Source: Schistocephalus solidus (lineage: Eukaryota; Platyhelminthes; Cestoda; Diphyllobothriidea; Diphyllobothriidae). Taken from it: 64,000 bases of DNA. Shown here one piece after another: positions 43,988-55,398 of this stretch (position 1 is its first letter; each line of letters begins with the position of its first letter). The notes below the pieces were generated by a model. It made no database searches and was not told the DNA's origin. It was given only the letters and a program-made list of their open reading frames with translations. The stretch covers positions 62,001-126,000 of the forward strand of contig WEDG01003494.1 in NCBI GenBank assembly GCA_017591395.1, in the 5' to 3' direction. A program made the translations under genes and the position numbers.

Positions 43988-46590
43988 TCTGTTTGGCCTT
44001 GCGCCTTCGATCCAGGGTCCGCTTAGGCTGTCATTTCACAGTGACCACAGAAATTTTGGCTCATTAGGGTCTCACTTTTGGTGGTTGTCCAGAGCCGACT
44101 CCCGTCTTCTAGATTCCAAACGTGAAACTCGTAAAGGTTAGAGAGTTTACAGTGTCCGTTACTAAGAAACTCAACAAGCCCTTGCCATTTCCACACCTAG
44201 TAAAGCAAGGGGCAAAACGACTGGGAAACCAAAACTTGGTAGTAACAATACTCTCCAGTAGTTTTTAGGGCAAGATGAAAACTTTGAGGCTCGTCTCTTA
44301 CAAAATTTTTTGGGGCTTAATAAAATCATGCCGAGTAATTTCACTTAACAGAACTTGGACTATAATCGTCGGCAGTCCGTTATCCCAAATTACGACCAAA
44401 AGACGGACTAGATTCTAGACTAATTACATTTTGAGGATAAAATCGGCTGTGGTAAAGTAAGTAAGGAATTGGTACTTTAAGCATGCAAACGTGGAGACTC
44501 AAGGTTCCTTTGTGGATCAGGTCCGCATCCTGCACGGTAAGCACTTTTATTGCTCAAGTGCAGATATCTGATCAAGATAAGATTTGAGTAGTTCTTCGTG
44601 AGCACACCCTTCTGGTGGAGGCCCGGACAAGTTCGACTGTGTCCTTAGTCGAACTTCTTAAATTATAAAAGTTGTGACTGTCCTATTCCCGCATTCCCCT
44701 GGGAAACACAGATGCCACGGAATTTTATCCTTTCCTTGTAATTTCCAAGGCGAGTTTGGTTCGACCAATCACCACTATGGTTTGCTCTCTTGCTCCGGCT
44801 GGCATTCAAGGAGTAGTATTGCCCATATGAACAGCTGTCAATAGCTACTTGTTAAAATACTGACTCTAATGTCACTTTATCACATATTCGTGGATTTCGT
44901 GATTTTCAATTATGTAATCAATCATTTGTCTGAGGCACGGAAATAGGGCCCAAGGTAATAGAGATAGCCTTTCGCGAGCCATAACTCTAGACCTGACCAA
45001 AACCCCACTTTAACACTAATCCACAACTCCCTATGAATTAACGCATGGCCCCGATATAGTAAGGTTATTATTCTAGTGTTTGCAGAAGCGCATATATTTC
45101 CTACAGATATTCAGGAAATACGACACCAGAGCAAACAGCATTTGCAGATTGCCTAAACGCGCGTGGGATTAGAGCTCACCGAAGCATCCTGGTGGCAGGA
45201 TGGAATATTAACGATCTCGTTCTGCTTTTGTAGTTCTATTGAAGGGCCCTCACAGTCAATAACTGAACGGCGAACACAAGAGAGCGGAGGGAGGTAGGAG
45301 CGGCTAAAGCCAACTCTCCGTGGTGCAATGGTTAGATTCCCTTTTTTTCTCACCTCAATGCCTCGGATTCGGACTCAATTTTGCCTACCAATTGGTGGCA
45401 ATATAACTTTTTGAAGCATCAATATAATCATTTCAACCCGGTTGAACTGGTCATTGAGCGTTTGAGTAAAATGCTTGATATTTTGGGGTCTTGCGGCATG
45501 CAGTTACATGGGAGTGCCGTTAAACGGCAAATAGCCTGTGAAGGGCTACTCAGGTTTCCTGTTTTTGTCTATAACGTTTATCAATTCTGTCATTAAATGC
45601 ACCCACTCCAAAGAGTTACTGATTGTGGTGAAAATGTTTATTTTGACTTGTAGATGTTAATTTGTTTGTATGGGTTTCAATCAACTGCCTAAACTCTATG
45701 ACGAGTCGAGTTTTGCTGGTCACTTGAGTAAAAACTATGTGCTGAACAACAAACATCAAGTCTTTTGTTTGTTCAGCGGGCCTACAAAACTTTTCCGAAA
45801 CTGACGCGCGCATCTGCGGTGCGTTTGTATTCTAAATGGCTGCGAGCAAATCCGGACTTCCATGTAACCGGCTTGTTTTTAATCTCAAACACTCATGTCC
45901 TAGAGACGGGAGATAGCCAACTAACGGTGACGAATGCGTCGGAAACAAGTGATTCTTTCATCTTGTATTCTCCCACCCAGCTTTCCTTTCATCAATTTTG
46001 TTCGAATGTAAAATACGGCCGAATACCCGGTCAGTGCCCCCGAATAAGGATGGAGCATGTGGTCTTCTCACGGTTTTTTTGAAGAAGGCTCTTTTATGTC
46101 GCGGTCAGAGGTAGCCTTCACAGTGAAATAACCATCTCTCCTCACCTTTTATTGCGGCGTGGCAAGCTTGCGGTGTTCGTGGCAGTAGCGGTGGCGGCGG
46201 TGATCAAACGGTGTTATTTGTGGGCTGGGCGCACTATAATCACCTCCGTTTGCACCTGTCTATGCAGCGAACCCACACTGGTCTAGGGTGTCATTTTTGC
46301 TCTAATCAACAAAGGCTAATTACGAGTGTTGAAGCTCCGCCCCTTCTGCTGATCCCACGTGAAGGGGGTTCGCTATAATAGCACCGCTGCCCCCTATATT
46401 TGATCCCTCCACCTCCAATCTGCGCTTGTAGCTCTAACCCATGTGTCCTGCAAATTCTGTACTCTAAAGCTGCATTTGGAAAGCTAAACAAATCAATCTA
46501 GCCTTACGGAGGAGCAGTAGGTTCTCTCGCTCCCTCAATAGTAATACTTCCCCGCTCACAGTACAGTACCAGTGTGACCCGTTGGACTGT
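43988..46590. other. Unannotated intergenic DNA
   Basis: No motif-bearing frame. A tRNA-A-box-like GTGGTGCAATGGTTAGATTC at 45,320 may mark another decayed SINE head. The frame at 45,765-46,082 (plus) is open for 105 codons without recognisable domains. Confidence 0.35.
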
Positions 46591-46599
46591 CGGCTGCGA

Positions 46600-46720
46600 T
46601 CGAGTATATTAGCGGACGTGGAAGGGTATTTTACCGAGCTGGGCTCAGGTCGTGGCTGACTGACGGAGAATTGTGAGCCAGAAATGACTATAACAGTCTT
46701 TCTTGCCTTTGCCTGGGATA
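46600..46720 (+). mobile_element. SINE-1 body and tail, head decayed
   Basis: GGCTGACTGACGGAGAATTG then TGAGCCAGAAATGACT matches the tail of the SINE-1 copies at 39.8 and 59.4 kb. Upstream, CGAGCTGGGCTCAGGTC aligns with CGAGCTGGACGGGTTCCAATC of the 59.5-kb copy, so the B-box region is present in worn form. Confidence 0.45.
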
Positions 46721-46898
46721 CTTCTCCAGCGCAGCCCTGCAGGATCCCCTGTCCTATACCAGGACATGAAGGCTAACTTCGAACCCCCCCTCCCCCCTAC
46801 TCCAGGATGGCCAGCTCAATGAACGACACTTTTACATAGGTTAAATGCGTCTAGGTAGCTGAAGGTCCGAGCAGATTTGTTTTTACCTTCGCTTATAT

Positions 46899-47100
46899 GC
46901 CCCCGCCCCTCGGGCAGGACACGGAAGCAGAAACCTCCCGTGGTTTTGTGCTCCCTTCCAGGGAAATTAGGGTGAGGTTTGGATTAGGGTTAGGACACGG
47001 TAACATTTACCCTTCCTGAAATTTAGCGCAAGGCCACCTGGTTGACGGGCTTGGGCGTTCATATTCCCGTGCCCTACCGGGCTGAGGGGGAGGGGAGCGG
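46899..47100. mobile_element. Inverted-end element with telomere-like core, copy 1
   Basis: The left end CGGGCAGGACACGGAAGCAG and the inverse of the right end (AGCCCGGTAGGGCACGGGAA) are related over about 35 bp. The core carries TTAGGGTGAGGTTTGGATTA then GGGTTAGG. No coding capacity. Orientation is opposite to copies 2 to 4. Confidence 0.55.
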
Positions 47101-48397
47101 GGCAGCATTTAAGCGGTTCCGACCGGTTCCTGTCGCTGAGGTAACGGCATGAATAGGCAGTTTCCTTGCAGAAGACCTTGCACTTCGTTCTGTTCTGCAT
47201 TTACTCACTCTCACTGTATGTATCAAGCGGTACCTCATAATCTCAAGACTCTTAAGAGGTTTAACGTCAAACGTTAGAATTTCGATAAAGCACACTTTAG
47301 TATGTTTTACTTGTCGCTTAGGATTCGGGAGAATGGAACCACTGGAATTGACGGCCAAACGACGTCAGTGAGCCATCGGAAAGAATGTTTGCAACCTCAG
47401 ACCTTCCCGTCCTGAGGTGAGGGGCGCGACTGGCAGACGCCGGCAAAGAACGGGTTATAATCTACGAACTACAAATTAAAAATAAAAGCGCATACTTGGG
47501 AACGTTCTCGAGAAGTAGGGTCAAAGTTGAATACTTTAGCATTGGTCCCACTGTCAACAGGCCTCTTGGGATATTTTTTGATAGAATTGGCGATTATTTG
47601 AAAATCTGGACGAAATACCTACAAGGGCAGGGGAGGCCTGTCTGTCGTTTTCGACTGGTTTGCCTTCGTCGGTCGGTAGGTTCCGTCCCCACCCCAGACC
47701 TGGAATGTCTAAGCTTCGAAATCCGGGCCCAGTTACTTATCGAGGCAAGGTGACATCATGGAGACACGGGCTCATGCCGTCGACATCAGTGGAAAATGTT
47801 TCAAGCTGCACACAACAGTGGTGTTCATCGGTTCATCCAGATTGCTGGAGCGCATAAAGGCATTCCCTTTGGCTCGTCACCGTGTAGCCGCTTGAGAGGG
47901 CCTCAAGGCTGAATTCCAATTTCAGATTTCAACACCTGTATTCCCTGCGTCCAACAATCAGCGCAAATGACTTAATGCCACTCTCGTATAACTGAGTTAT
48001 TCACAAAGTTTCTTCGAAGAAAGGTCTACAACTTTAGGAAATAACTTGACCATATACTCTCATCACACATCTTAATATGTATGAGGCACTAATTAGGGCT
48101 ATATTTTCAGGTCCAAAGATGATGCGGTTACTTTTTGCTCATCATGTTCTGACAACTTTGACCTAGGAGGGTTTTTGGTGAAATCACATAGCGTCAGACA
48201 AGCAGTTGCCATTTACCGTATACAAATCGTGGGCAACGAGTGCGGTGAACAGCAGTACATTGGTCCTGCTGAACCATTAACCTTTGAAAGTCAAGAAAAT
48301 CGAGTAAAAGGCCAGCGATACGAGTGTTCTGAGGCTAACATCCAAAAACCACTGAACTGCGGGCCTACAGAGAATTCCTTGAACCTGAGTTGCTTAT
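47101..48397. other. Unannotated intergenic DNA
   Basis: Open frames up to 94 codons without recognisable domains. Nothing else is seen. Confidence 0.35.
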
Positions 48398-48630
48398 GTG
48401 CGTCTCCTCGGACAGGACTAGGAACACCACCACAGCTAATAAGGGTGGCCGGGCGCTAAATTCAGCAAGAGTAAACCCTCCAAACGCTAAACCAAACCTT
48501 AATCGTAATCCCAACCTTGCCTTGACCCAAACATCAACCTTAACCCTACTTCCCCTGGCATTTTGCGCAAAGTCATCCGTATTACGACTGGTTCCTCGTT
48601 CCGAGGTCCTACAGGAGGAAGCGAAGGGAC
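48398..48630. mobile_element. Inverted-end element with telomere-like core, copy 2
   Basis: Left end CTCCTCGGACAGGACTAGGA; inverse of right end CCTCCTGTAGGACCTCGGAA. The core is CCAACCTTG, CATCAACCTTAACCCTACTT and similar C/A-rich hexamer-like runs. Confidence 0.5.
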
Positions 48631-49602
48631 ATATAAGGAATTCCACCCTTCTTGTTATAAATGTTTGCAGGTTAACAAACGTTAGTATATCTCTAAATAT
48701 CTTGCTATATATATATACTTCTCCCTGCTGTTCAGAAACCCAATTAAGTTTGGAGTTTGCTACAGCCTTTGAAAAACATCTTAGCCTCCCTGAAGTTGAA
48801 ATTACATCTTAAATTGTTACGCGATGTGCCAAAGAGGCTTACGACGCCAGGCGTAGTTCTTGAATTCTCCCTTTATTTTTATGGACTAGTGAAGTTATAG
48901 CCGCCACTAAGGTGTTCGTCAATAATTTGATTTGGGCCGTCTGGCACATTGACAAGCAGACCCCTCGCAGTTGCGCCACCGAGCCCCCGGAGAGTGGTGT
49001 GGAGCTACGTTTAGATCCCTCAAGTTCGCGATGGAAGACATGCCCCCTCGGTAAATAACTGTCCCTTTTTCCAAAACGGTGTAGGTGGATGAAAAACGGG
49101 ATGGAGGCGTACTTCAGAATACCAGTGCAGGGGATAGTTTAGCGACCCACCAAGCTAACAAGTAACATAAAAAGCTGTATTCATGTGGGAGTTCTTTTGC
49201 CTACTCTCCAAGGTCTTACCAGAAGATGATAACAAAATTTTAAAAAGAACGCTTCATACGGGTAACTCACAGTGTCCTGACGAGCGATTGAAGTTATGCC
49301 AAAACCGCTAGACAGCCGGAATAGACAGTTACAAGCACTTTGACGTATAATAGCATACAAAAAAGAGTAAAAATTCACAAAAATCTTAATGCACTGAATA
49401 ACGAGGCGTCTGAAACTGTCCGCAACATTCGAGTGTCCATGCTTTAACGATGAATCCACCAGTGTTTCAAAACCTCGTAATTACTCGCTGCATATACCCC
49501 AAGTTTATTCAAGCAACAGGGGTATACCGGACGGTCGCGTGCGTTTGTGATCTCATTTGCATCAAAACGGTACTCAGGCCTGAGTAACAGTTGGTAGAGT
49601 AA
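48631..49602. other. Unannotated intergenic DNA
   Basis: A short (TA)n at about 48,705-48,716; otherwise no gene, RNA or repeat is recognised. Confidence 0.35.
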
Positions 49603-49967
49603 GAATGCCTTGCATGGCCGCCTAAATAGGACATGGAAACACTAACTGCCCCGCCCTTTTCAAATTGGTGGTCTTGCGACAAATTGCAGGAAGGTTAAAT
49701 ATTCCCGTGTTCTACCGCTAACACTAACCCTAACATAAAATCCAAACTTTAACCTATACTGAAACCTAAGCCTTACAGTTAACACCAACCCAAGCCTTAA
49801 ACCTCAGCCTAATCCTACGGGCCCTTAACCCCAAAATTGAACCTAATCCTGAACTTAACCCTCACCTTAATCCGAAGTCAAATTTCTCTGGAATTGGGCA
49901 CAAAACCGCATTTATCGTGGGCGGTCCCTATTCCCGGGTCCGGTCTAGGCGACCATAGAAGGCATCT
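49603..49967. mobile_element. Inverted-end element with telomere-like core, copy 3 (best ends)
   Basis: The left end ATGCCTTGCATGGCCGCCTA and the inverse of the right end (ATGCCTTCTATGGTCGCCTA) match at 17 of 20 positions, and the similarity continues through RGACCGGAC-like and GGAAA words. The core at about 49,710-49,880 is a run of CCTAA/CCTTAA-type words (CTAACACTAACCCTAACATA). About 365 bp in all, no reading frame: a MITE-like non-autonomous element. Confidence 0.65.
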
Positions 49968-50399
49968 CTACCGTTGGTAGAGGAACGATTTTGAGAGCTA
50001 ATATTCCGCGAACGAAAACCACCTGTCCAATGAAGAGATAATGAGTTCCCACTTACCACCAAATGTGCCGGTTTATCACCAGCGTGAGCCACTTCGGTGG
50101 ATGAAAGGAAAACCATGATGACCTTTTCCCCTGCCCGAGTCTGCCCATGTGAATGTACATGGGACAACTCTTACGGAGTCAGCATTAGTTGCATGGTATG
50201 GTTCCCCTTAGTAGTTTCAGGTCGGTTCCATGTCGGTCGTAAAGCCTGCTTGTAAGGTCGACTTTATGCTCATAAGCTCTCGGGTCTTGAGACATCGGGA
50301 GGGTGCCATGACGTGCCAGCAGAAGTCATTTTATTACATTTAGGGGCTCGAGAGTTTTCGCTGGTCCCTCCCAATTCTCCCACCCCCTTTTTTCAGTTC

Positions 50400-51120
50400 A
50401 CCCTCCCGTCGCTCCTGACAGCCCCCGTCTCCGAAGCGCGTCCTCATAAAATGTCGGCCTGATGGAGAGGCAACGCAGGGCTCATCGTGTCCTCATATGA
50501 CCCTCTTCTAACCGGACCCCCTGGAACACAAAGCTCGTCGAGGGCGCCAGCAAAGCCCGCACGCCCACCACAGCAACGCGCCGGTTCGGCCGGTCGGTTA
50601 GTCGAGAAGAGCCCGGCCGGCGGTTTACTGAGGTGTGCCGTGTCCTCGTCGTTTCGGCTTGGTTGCGTTGATGACGGGCAGGTTGAAAATGTCCGACAGT
50701 TGGCAGACCCTATATATTGCATCCCAGCTCGAGGCGACCTAACGTGCGGGAAGGGGCCCTGCTCGGAGAACGTGAGAGTTTCCCGATAGACGGCCTGTGG
50801 GGTCTTGTGCGTTCGTACTGTGTGCGGGTTGCGATCGGCAGTCACTATCGCGGCGGCCAATTTCGTTTTCGGCACGTGACGGATTATGTCGTCAGGTTCA
50901 CATTATCATGCTCTTCGTGTATGTGCTGATATGCTACTAGCGCCCTGAGGCTTAACTTGGCTTGGTTCAACGACGAACATTTGAGTTTTCAACTGGAAGA
51001 GCAAAGCGCTCTACAATAGCAGACGCTGCCAAGAGACGAACCTGCTATTATAAATAGGTAGTTTGTAACCTAATGCGTTTGATCAAAACCGTATTGTGCG
51101 GTCGTAGCATATTAGTTTTA
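50400..51120. other. CpG-rich patch, possible promoter region
   Basis: 50,500-50,900 is clearly richer in G+C and CpG than its surroundings (CGCCGGTTCGGCCGGTCGG, GGCACGTGACGG). Both strands carry long open frames here (50,487-50,789 plus; 50,444-50,875 minus), as expected from high GC, and neither has a known domain. A 5' gene region is possible, but no gene is identified downstream. Confidence 0.3.
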
Positions 51121-51228
51121 GCGAATTGAATGATAATCACGCATCGTAAAACACGCAGGATTTCTATTGACTCTAGTTTTAGACGATTACGCTCGCTTTG
51201 GTATCGCATTCGAATAGACCAGAGCATT

Positions 51229-51431
51229 CAGCGCCTCTCTTTCACTCTGCTCCTTCGTCCATGCTCTCTCCTCCTTCTCCTCCTCGCTCCTACTCGCTCC
51301 CTGCTCCTCCTGCCCTCTCCCTCCTCTGCCCTCTCCTCCTCCCTCCTCCTCCTCCTCCCTCCCTCCTCCTCCCTCCTCCTCCCTCTCCCTCGCGCTGCCC
51401 TCTCCCTCGCTCGCTCGCTCGCTCTCTCTTG
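51229..51431. repeat. Pyrimidine tract (CTCCTC / CTCG repeats)
   Basis: About 200 bp are almost purely C and T on the plus strand (CCTCCTCCCTCC-type units), ending in (GCTC)n and (CT)n. Apparent Pro/Leu/Ser or Arg/Glu proteins across it are low-complexity translations. Confidence 0.9.
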
Positions 51432-52534
51432 AATATGGCATTGACCAGTCTGCGCATGTACCCACGGACGTGGTTTTTCATCCCGTAAATCTATATAATG
51501 TAACATTTAATACGGTGCGTCACCCGAATCCGCCAGTCGCCATCATGCGTAACCAGCTCAAATCTTCGCTCATCACCAAGGATCCACAGAATTTGTTGGA
51601 ATTAATTGGACAGGAGAAAACACTGACACCCGAACGGCACCAGCATGGGAGTTGTCGATACACCCGATATCCTCCTTGCGGCTCCCGCCTAGGTCTTTCT
51701 CCCTCGTTCACACACGCACGGCCAATTTAGACGGCAGATGCTGGTATATCCTAAATCTAGGTTGTCACATCGAGGAGGCACGAGTCGGCTGGGGCTCCTA
51801 ATGAACCAAATCTGCGCCCTTTCCCTCGCCTTAGTGTCCCCCCACTGGCATCGGGCAGATCAAAGGCGTGGTGGATTGGGAACATTAACGCGCCGGCAGC
51901 CTAAGGACAGGCTCCTCGTCCCTCCCTGGGCTTAATTTCCGGCCGGGTAATCGGACACGCTGATGGTTTTTTCGGCCTAGAATAGAAGTTATGCTAAAAC
52001 ACACCTTCAGGTTGAACAAAAATCTTCAAGTGCAGAGCAACAGTCGACAGGTTCTTCAATTTCCTCTGTGCTAGTAGTTCCTCCGCTCGTAACTAGTCGG
52101 ATCTGCTTGGTTTATAATCATCGGGATTTACATTTATTTCCTCAGAAACTTCGCGAGAACTAATGGATTAAAAGTACTTCCTATGTTTCGTTCCGGCTAT
52201 CACACTTCTGTAAGCAGTAGGAGCTAGGTCCGATGATTAATCAACGGTACCAAAGCTACCCAGACCAAATAGAATTTTGATGAGCTAAGTATGCGGGGAC
52301 GAAGCCTAGGTATCACATACTAAGTAGTCTACCAATACGCAACGCTAGGTTCCGGTTAGAAACCCGCGAGTAGTGATATAATGAAACAAATGTCTGGGCT
52401 TTTAGCATACTAGTCCTGTTGGGGGTACCATTAAATTCGCACTATGTAGAGGTTAGATCACCACTAAACGTGAACACTACTCCTGATTTGTAGAGGATTT
52501 TTGATTATTTCAATAATTCGTTTGACTGATTTGT
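51432..52534. other. Unannotated, one short conserved-looking frame
   Basis: The plus-strand frame at 51,545-51,728 starts MRNQLKSSLITKDPQNLLEL and reads like real protein for about 35 codons (to about 51,650) before turning random. No clear donor follows. It could be a first exon; no family is recognised. Confidence 0.2.
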
Positions 52535-52640
52535 GAAAAACTGGATGATCTCGGGGAGATTCAAACCCATGTTCGCAAGAAGAAGACTTCAGTGCAGCCA
52601 ACCCTCCAGCCAATTGAACGCGGATAACTTGACCCAAGTG
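52535..52640 (-). mobile_element. SINE-2, tRNA-like head
   Basis: Minus strand: GGTTGGCTGCACTGAAGTCT, then the B-box-like GGGTTTGAATCTCC and CCGAGATC, followed by GTTTTTCACAAATCAG. It is the same layout as the copy at 33,655-33,745 (which ends in TTTTTTCACAAGTGGG). Confidence 0.5.
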
Positions 52641-52701
52641 TATTTAAATTCACGGCTCCTGGTACGGGCCTCATAGCTCCGTTAGCTAGTGTTGATATTT
52701 A

Positions 52702-52760
52702 TAGGTCATCACAGGTCTTCACATAGGTCTTCACAGTTCACAGTTAGGTCTTCACAGTTA
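52702..52760. repeat. Short tandem repeat AGGTCTTCACA
   Basis: Three copies of AGGTCTTCACA and one variant (AGGTCATCACA), spaced by short TA, TT or GTTCACAGTT spacers. Confidence 0.8.
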
Positions 52761-54697
52761 TACAACCTTATTCCCTTCGGTGCCTAGTATACATTCCTTT
52801 TGAAAATGTCGAACTGAAAGCTAAATAAAGACCAGATTAGTACGGATACATGTAACCAAATGCATTTCTCCCGACAGATGGTAGTTATGCTGAACTGGGC
52901 TGCGCAACATCTATACAGTATATGCTCGACACGTTGGGGTGACCGGTTCTATAGTCATGCCCTCTGAATCAGATGAAGGCTCAGTTCTTTTCTCCGAAAC
53001 GTCATCATACTAAGTCACCGTTGGTGCCATGGAAAACTTCACCGTTGCTTACAAGTCTTCCCTGTGCCTGAACGAAAATCCAGGGCAGGTGAAAACTCAA
53101 GTATGTGGGAAATTGCTTATTGGAACCAGTTGTATTGTCAGTCGTGAAACGTAATTAAACCCGGGACCGTACTTATCGGGCTTTTGACGTTCTGGGAAGG
53201 AAACTGGTAATAACTAACACAGCAATGAACTAAGTAGGCATCAGGAGATAAAGTCATGTTGGGTCATGAAAACCTAAAATAAAGCGCAAGTTTCAAGAAA
53301 GTATATGTGTATTTATCAACCTGCAAATACATCAGTAGGGTAAAAATGACGGTATCGACGTTGACCCATGATGACTACGGAAATTAGGGGTTTTCTTGGA
53401 CATAATTAGTATTATTCTAGGAAATATAACTATGTTTTTTTAGTTTCTTAGTCGGAGGACAGCAGGTATACAAAATGTGGGATATTTCTAAAACTGTTTT
53501 CATCATGTGGGATTTGGGCAGGATGATTGGTCTTCACCGTTAACCACGCATCCACGAGTACTGTAGATTTTCTTTCAATTATGGTGATGCTTGGGCCTAT
53601 TTAACACACCTTGCCCATCGCATTCAACCGACCATGAGGACGACGAACAAGGCAGGCAACATCGACCCCAAGGTAAAGCTAGGAAAGTTTTACTGCACGC
53701 AGGTCAGTTAACACTTCCCATGTCATCGCTTCCGCACCGATTCGCCCCTGGGAACAAACATCTGGTTGCTGTCTCCAGGATTAGTCATGGAAGTGGAGTA
53801 CATTCAGTCGCCCGTGTCGAACTCTCAGGGGGGAATGGGCTGTCCTACTGCCTATTAAACACCAAGTAAAATCCCCGGGGTCTCTCGGTCGCATGGTTCA
53901 TTGCGCAATAAGTAGACTGATGCATGCATGCACCGGCTGCCGTTAGTCTCTGTTTATTTAAGCCGAAGAGTGAACGCTAAATTTCCAGTTCACTGAACCG
54001 AAACCTGACATAGACCTATTACCTCGCGCGTAGGCGACATACACGAGTCAGTGTGAGAAGGAGGAGGAGGATCAGTTTTCTTAATTCACATTATTCTATG
54101 CGTCGGTAGTAGACAGTTTTCCTGCCTCTGCAGTCAGACTCGCGGTCTTTACTCCTGTCCTAATTATAAATCGCCCTCTTAGTCAGCAGTCGTACTGAGA
54201 AAAATCAACACCGCATTACTAACTAGGGCATGTTAGTAAGGGTAACCGCTGAAAATGTGGAAAGCACACAGCCGGAAAATTCGGTATGCGATGATTAGGC
54301 GTATTGTCGATGCGCCAAATTAACTCTGAGCAATCTACCGCGTTAACTGGTGTGGCCATGCCTGTCAGTGTGTGATCTGGCCGATATTCCTTTCTTACTG
54401 ACCCTCGAAACGCTTATATGTTCACATAACCTATCTTAATGAATTGTTTTACTAGAAAATACAGAAAAAGTAAATTTCCTGGTGTGATAGCGAACATTGT
54501 ATGTAAGATCGCACGAACCCTTAAGTTCATTTATTTCTTGTACTTTCTTCTCGAACAATGATGAATTTATCTTCTGAAACAATCTTTACGGTTTACAAAA
54601 ATAAAGGATGATGTCCAGCAGATGTTATATTCGGCCAGGCTGAAAAGTTTCAGCCTCTTCCAACTACTAATCAACCGACAGCAAAGATTGCTTACAT
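52761..54697. other. Unannotated intergenic DNA
   Basis: No gene is recognised. A hammerhead-like core (ATCAGATGAAGG and TCTCCGAAACGTC) at 52,968-53,003 is discussed separately. The open frame at 53,591-53,869 has no known motif. Confidence 0.35.
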
Positions 54698-55013
54698 GGT
54701 CCCCTAAACGGGACACGAGAATAGGAAACGCCCCGCTCAAGGAATAAAGATGCCCTTGCGCATCATTCCAGTAAAGGTTAACGTTCCCGTGTCCTAGCCT
54801 TAACAATGCTCCTAAAGTAAACCTAAACCTTACCTCTAAGCCTAACCCTAACATAAACCGTACAGTTAAGACTAACCCTTGACTCTCACTTACCTTAACG
54901 CCAATCTGTACTCTACCCCTAAATGTAACCCTATTTTTTTACCAGAGCTTGGCGAAAAGACATCTGTATTGCGGATGGTTCTTGTTCTTATGTCCTGCTT
55001 AGGGGGACATAAA
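54698..55013. mobile_element. Inverted-end element with telomere-like core, copy 4
   Basis: Left end GGTCCCCTAAACGGGACACG then AGAATAGGAA; inverse of the right end TGTCCCCCTAAGCAGGACAT then AAGAACAAGAA. The core has CTAAGCCTAACCCTAACATA and further CCTTAA-type words, in the same orientation as copy 3, with which it shares CCTAACATAAA. Confidence 0.6.
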
Positions 55014-55138
55014 AGTCATTCTACCCGATATTTCTTCTCATTTGGCAAACAAGTCAACGGATGTGATTGGTTCACCCATGCTATTAATGCCAGGTAGGTT
55101 AGGAAATTCGGACTTTATATGTGCGGACATGGGTAGGG

Positions 55139-55398
55139 ATCGTTTAGGTGTCCCGCCTCCTCCCCCCAATGGGATAGGAGAATCCAAACACCCGTAATAC
55201 AGATGGTTTCGTGATAAATTCCTGATAAATTAGGATCGGGGTTAAGGTTAACCTTCATGTTATGGTAATGTCAGGGTTAGAATTAGAGTAAAGGTCTGCG
55301 TTAGAGTTAAGACGCGCAATACTGCCTGTGTTACGGGAGGTGGGCATTCCTATTTCCCTGTCCTGTTGGGGGGGGGGGGGGGGGGGAGGGCGCAGAAA
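55139..55398. mobile_element. Inverted-end element with telomere-like core, copy 5
   Basis: Left end TCCCCCCAATGGGATAGGAG then AATCC; inverse of right end CCCCCCAACAGGACAGGGAA then ATAGGAAT. The core has GGGGTTAAGGTTAACC and GTCAGGGTTAGAATTAGAG, opposite in orientation to copies 3 and 4. Confidence 0.5.
55368..55386. repeat. Run of 19 G
   Basis: An uninterrupted mononucleotide run within the right end of copy 5; length may be assembly-dependent. Confidence 0.95.

Noticed and set aside
51130..51506. Pro/Leu/Ser-rich and Arg/Glu/Gly-rich open frames
   Set aside because: Low-complexity translation of the pyrimidine tract; several frames are open at once.
46975..55310. A true telomere or chromosome end
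   Set aside because: The TTAGGG-like words are short, degenerate, in both orientations and enclosed by inverted ends; normal repeats continue on both sides.
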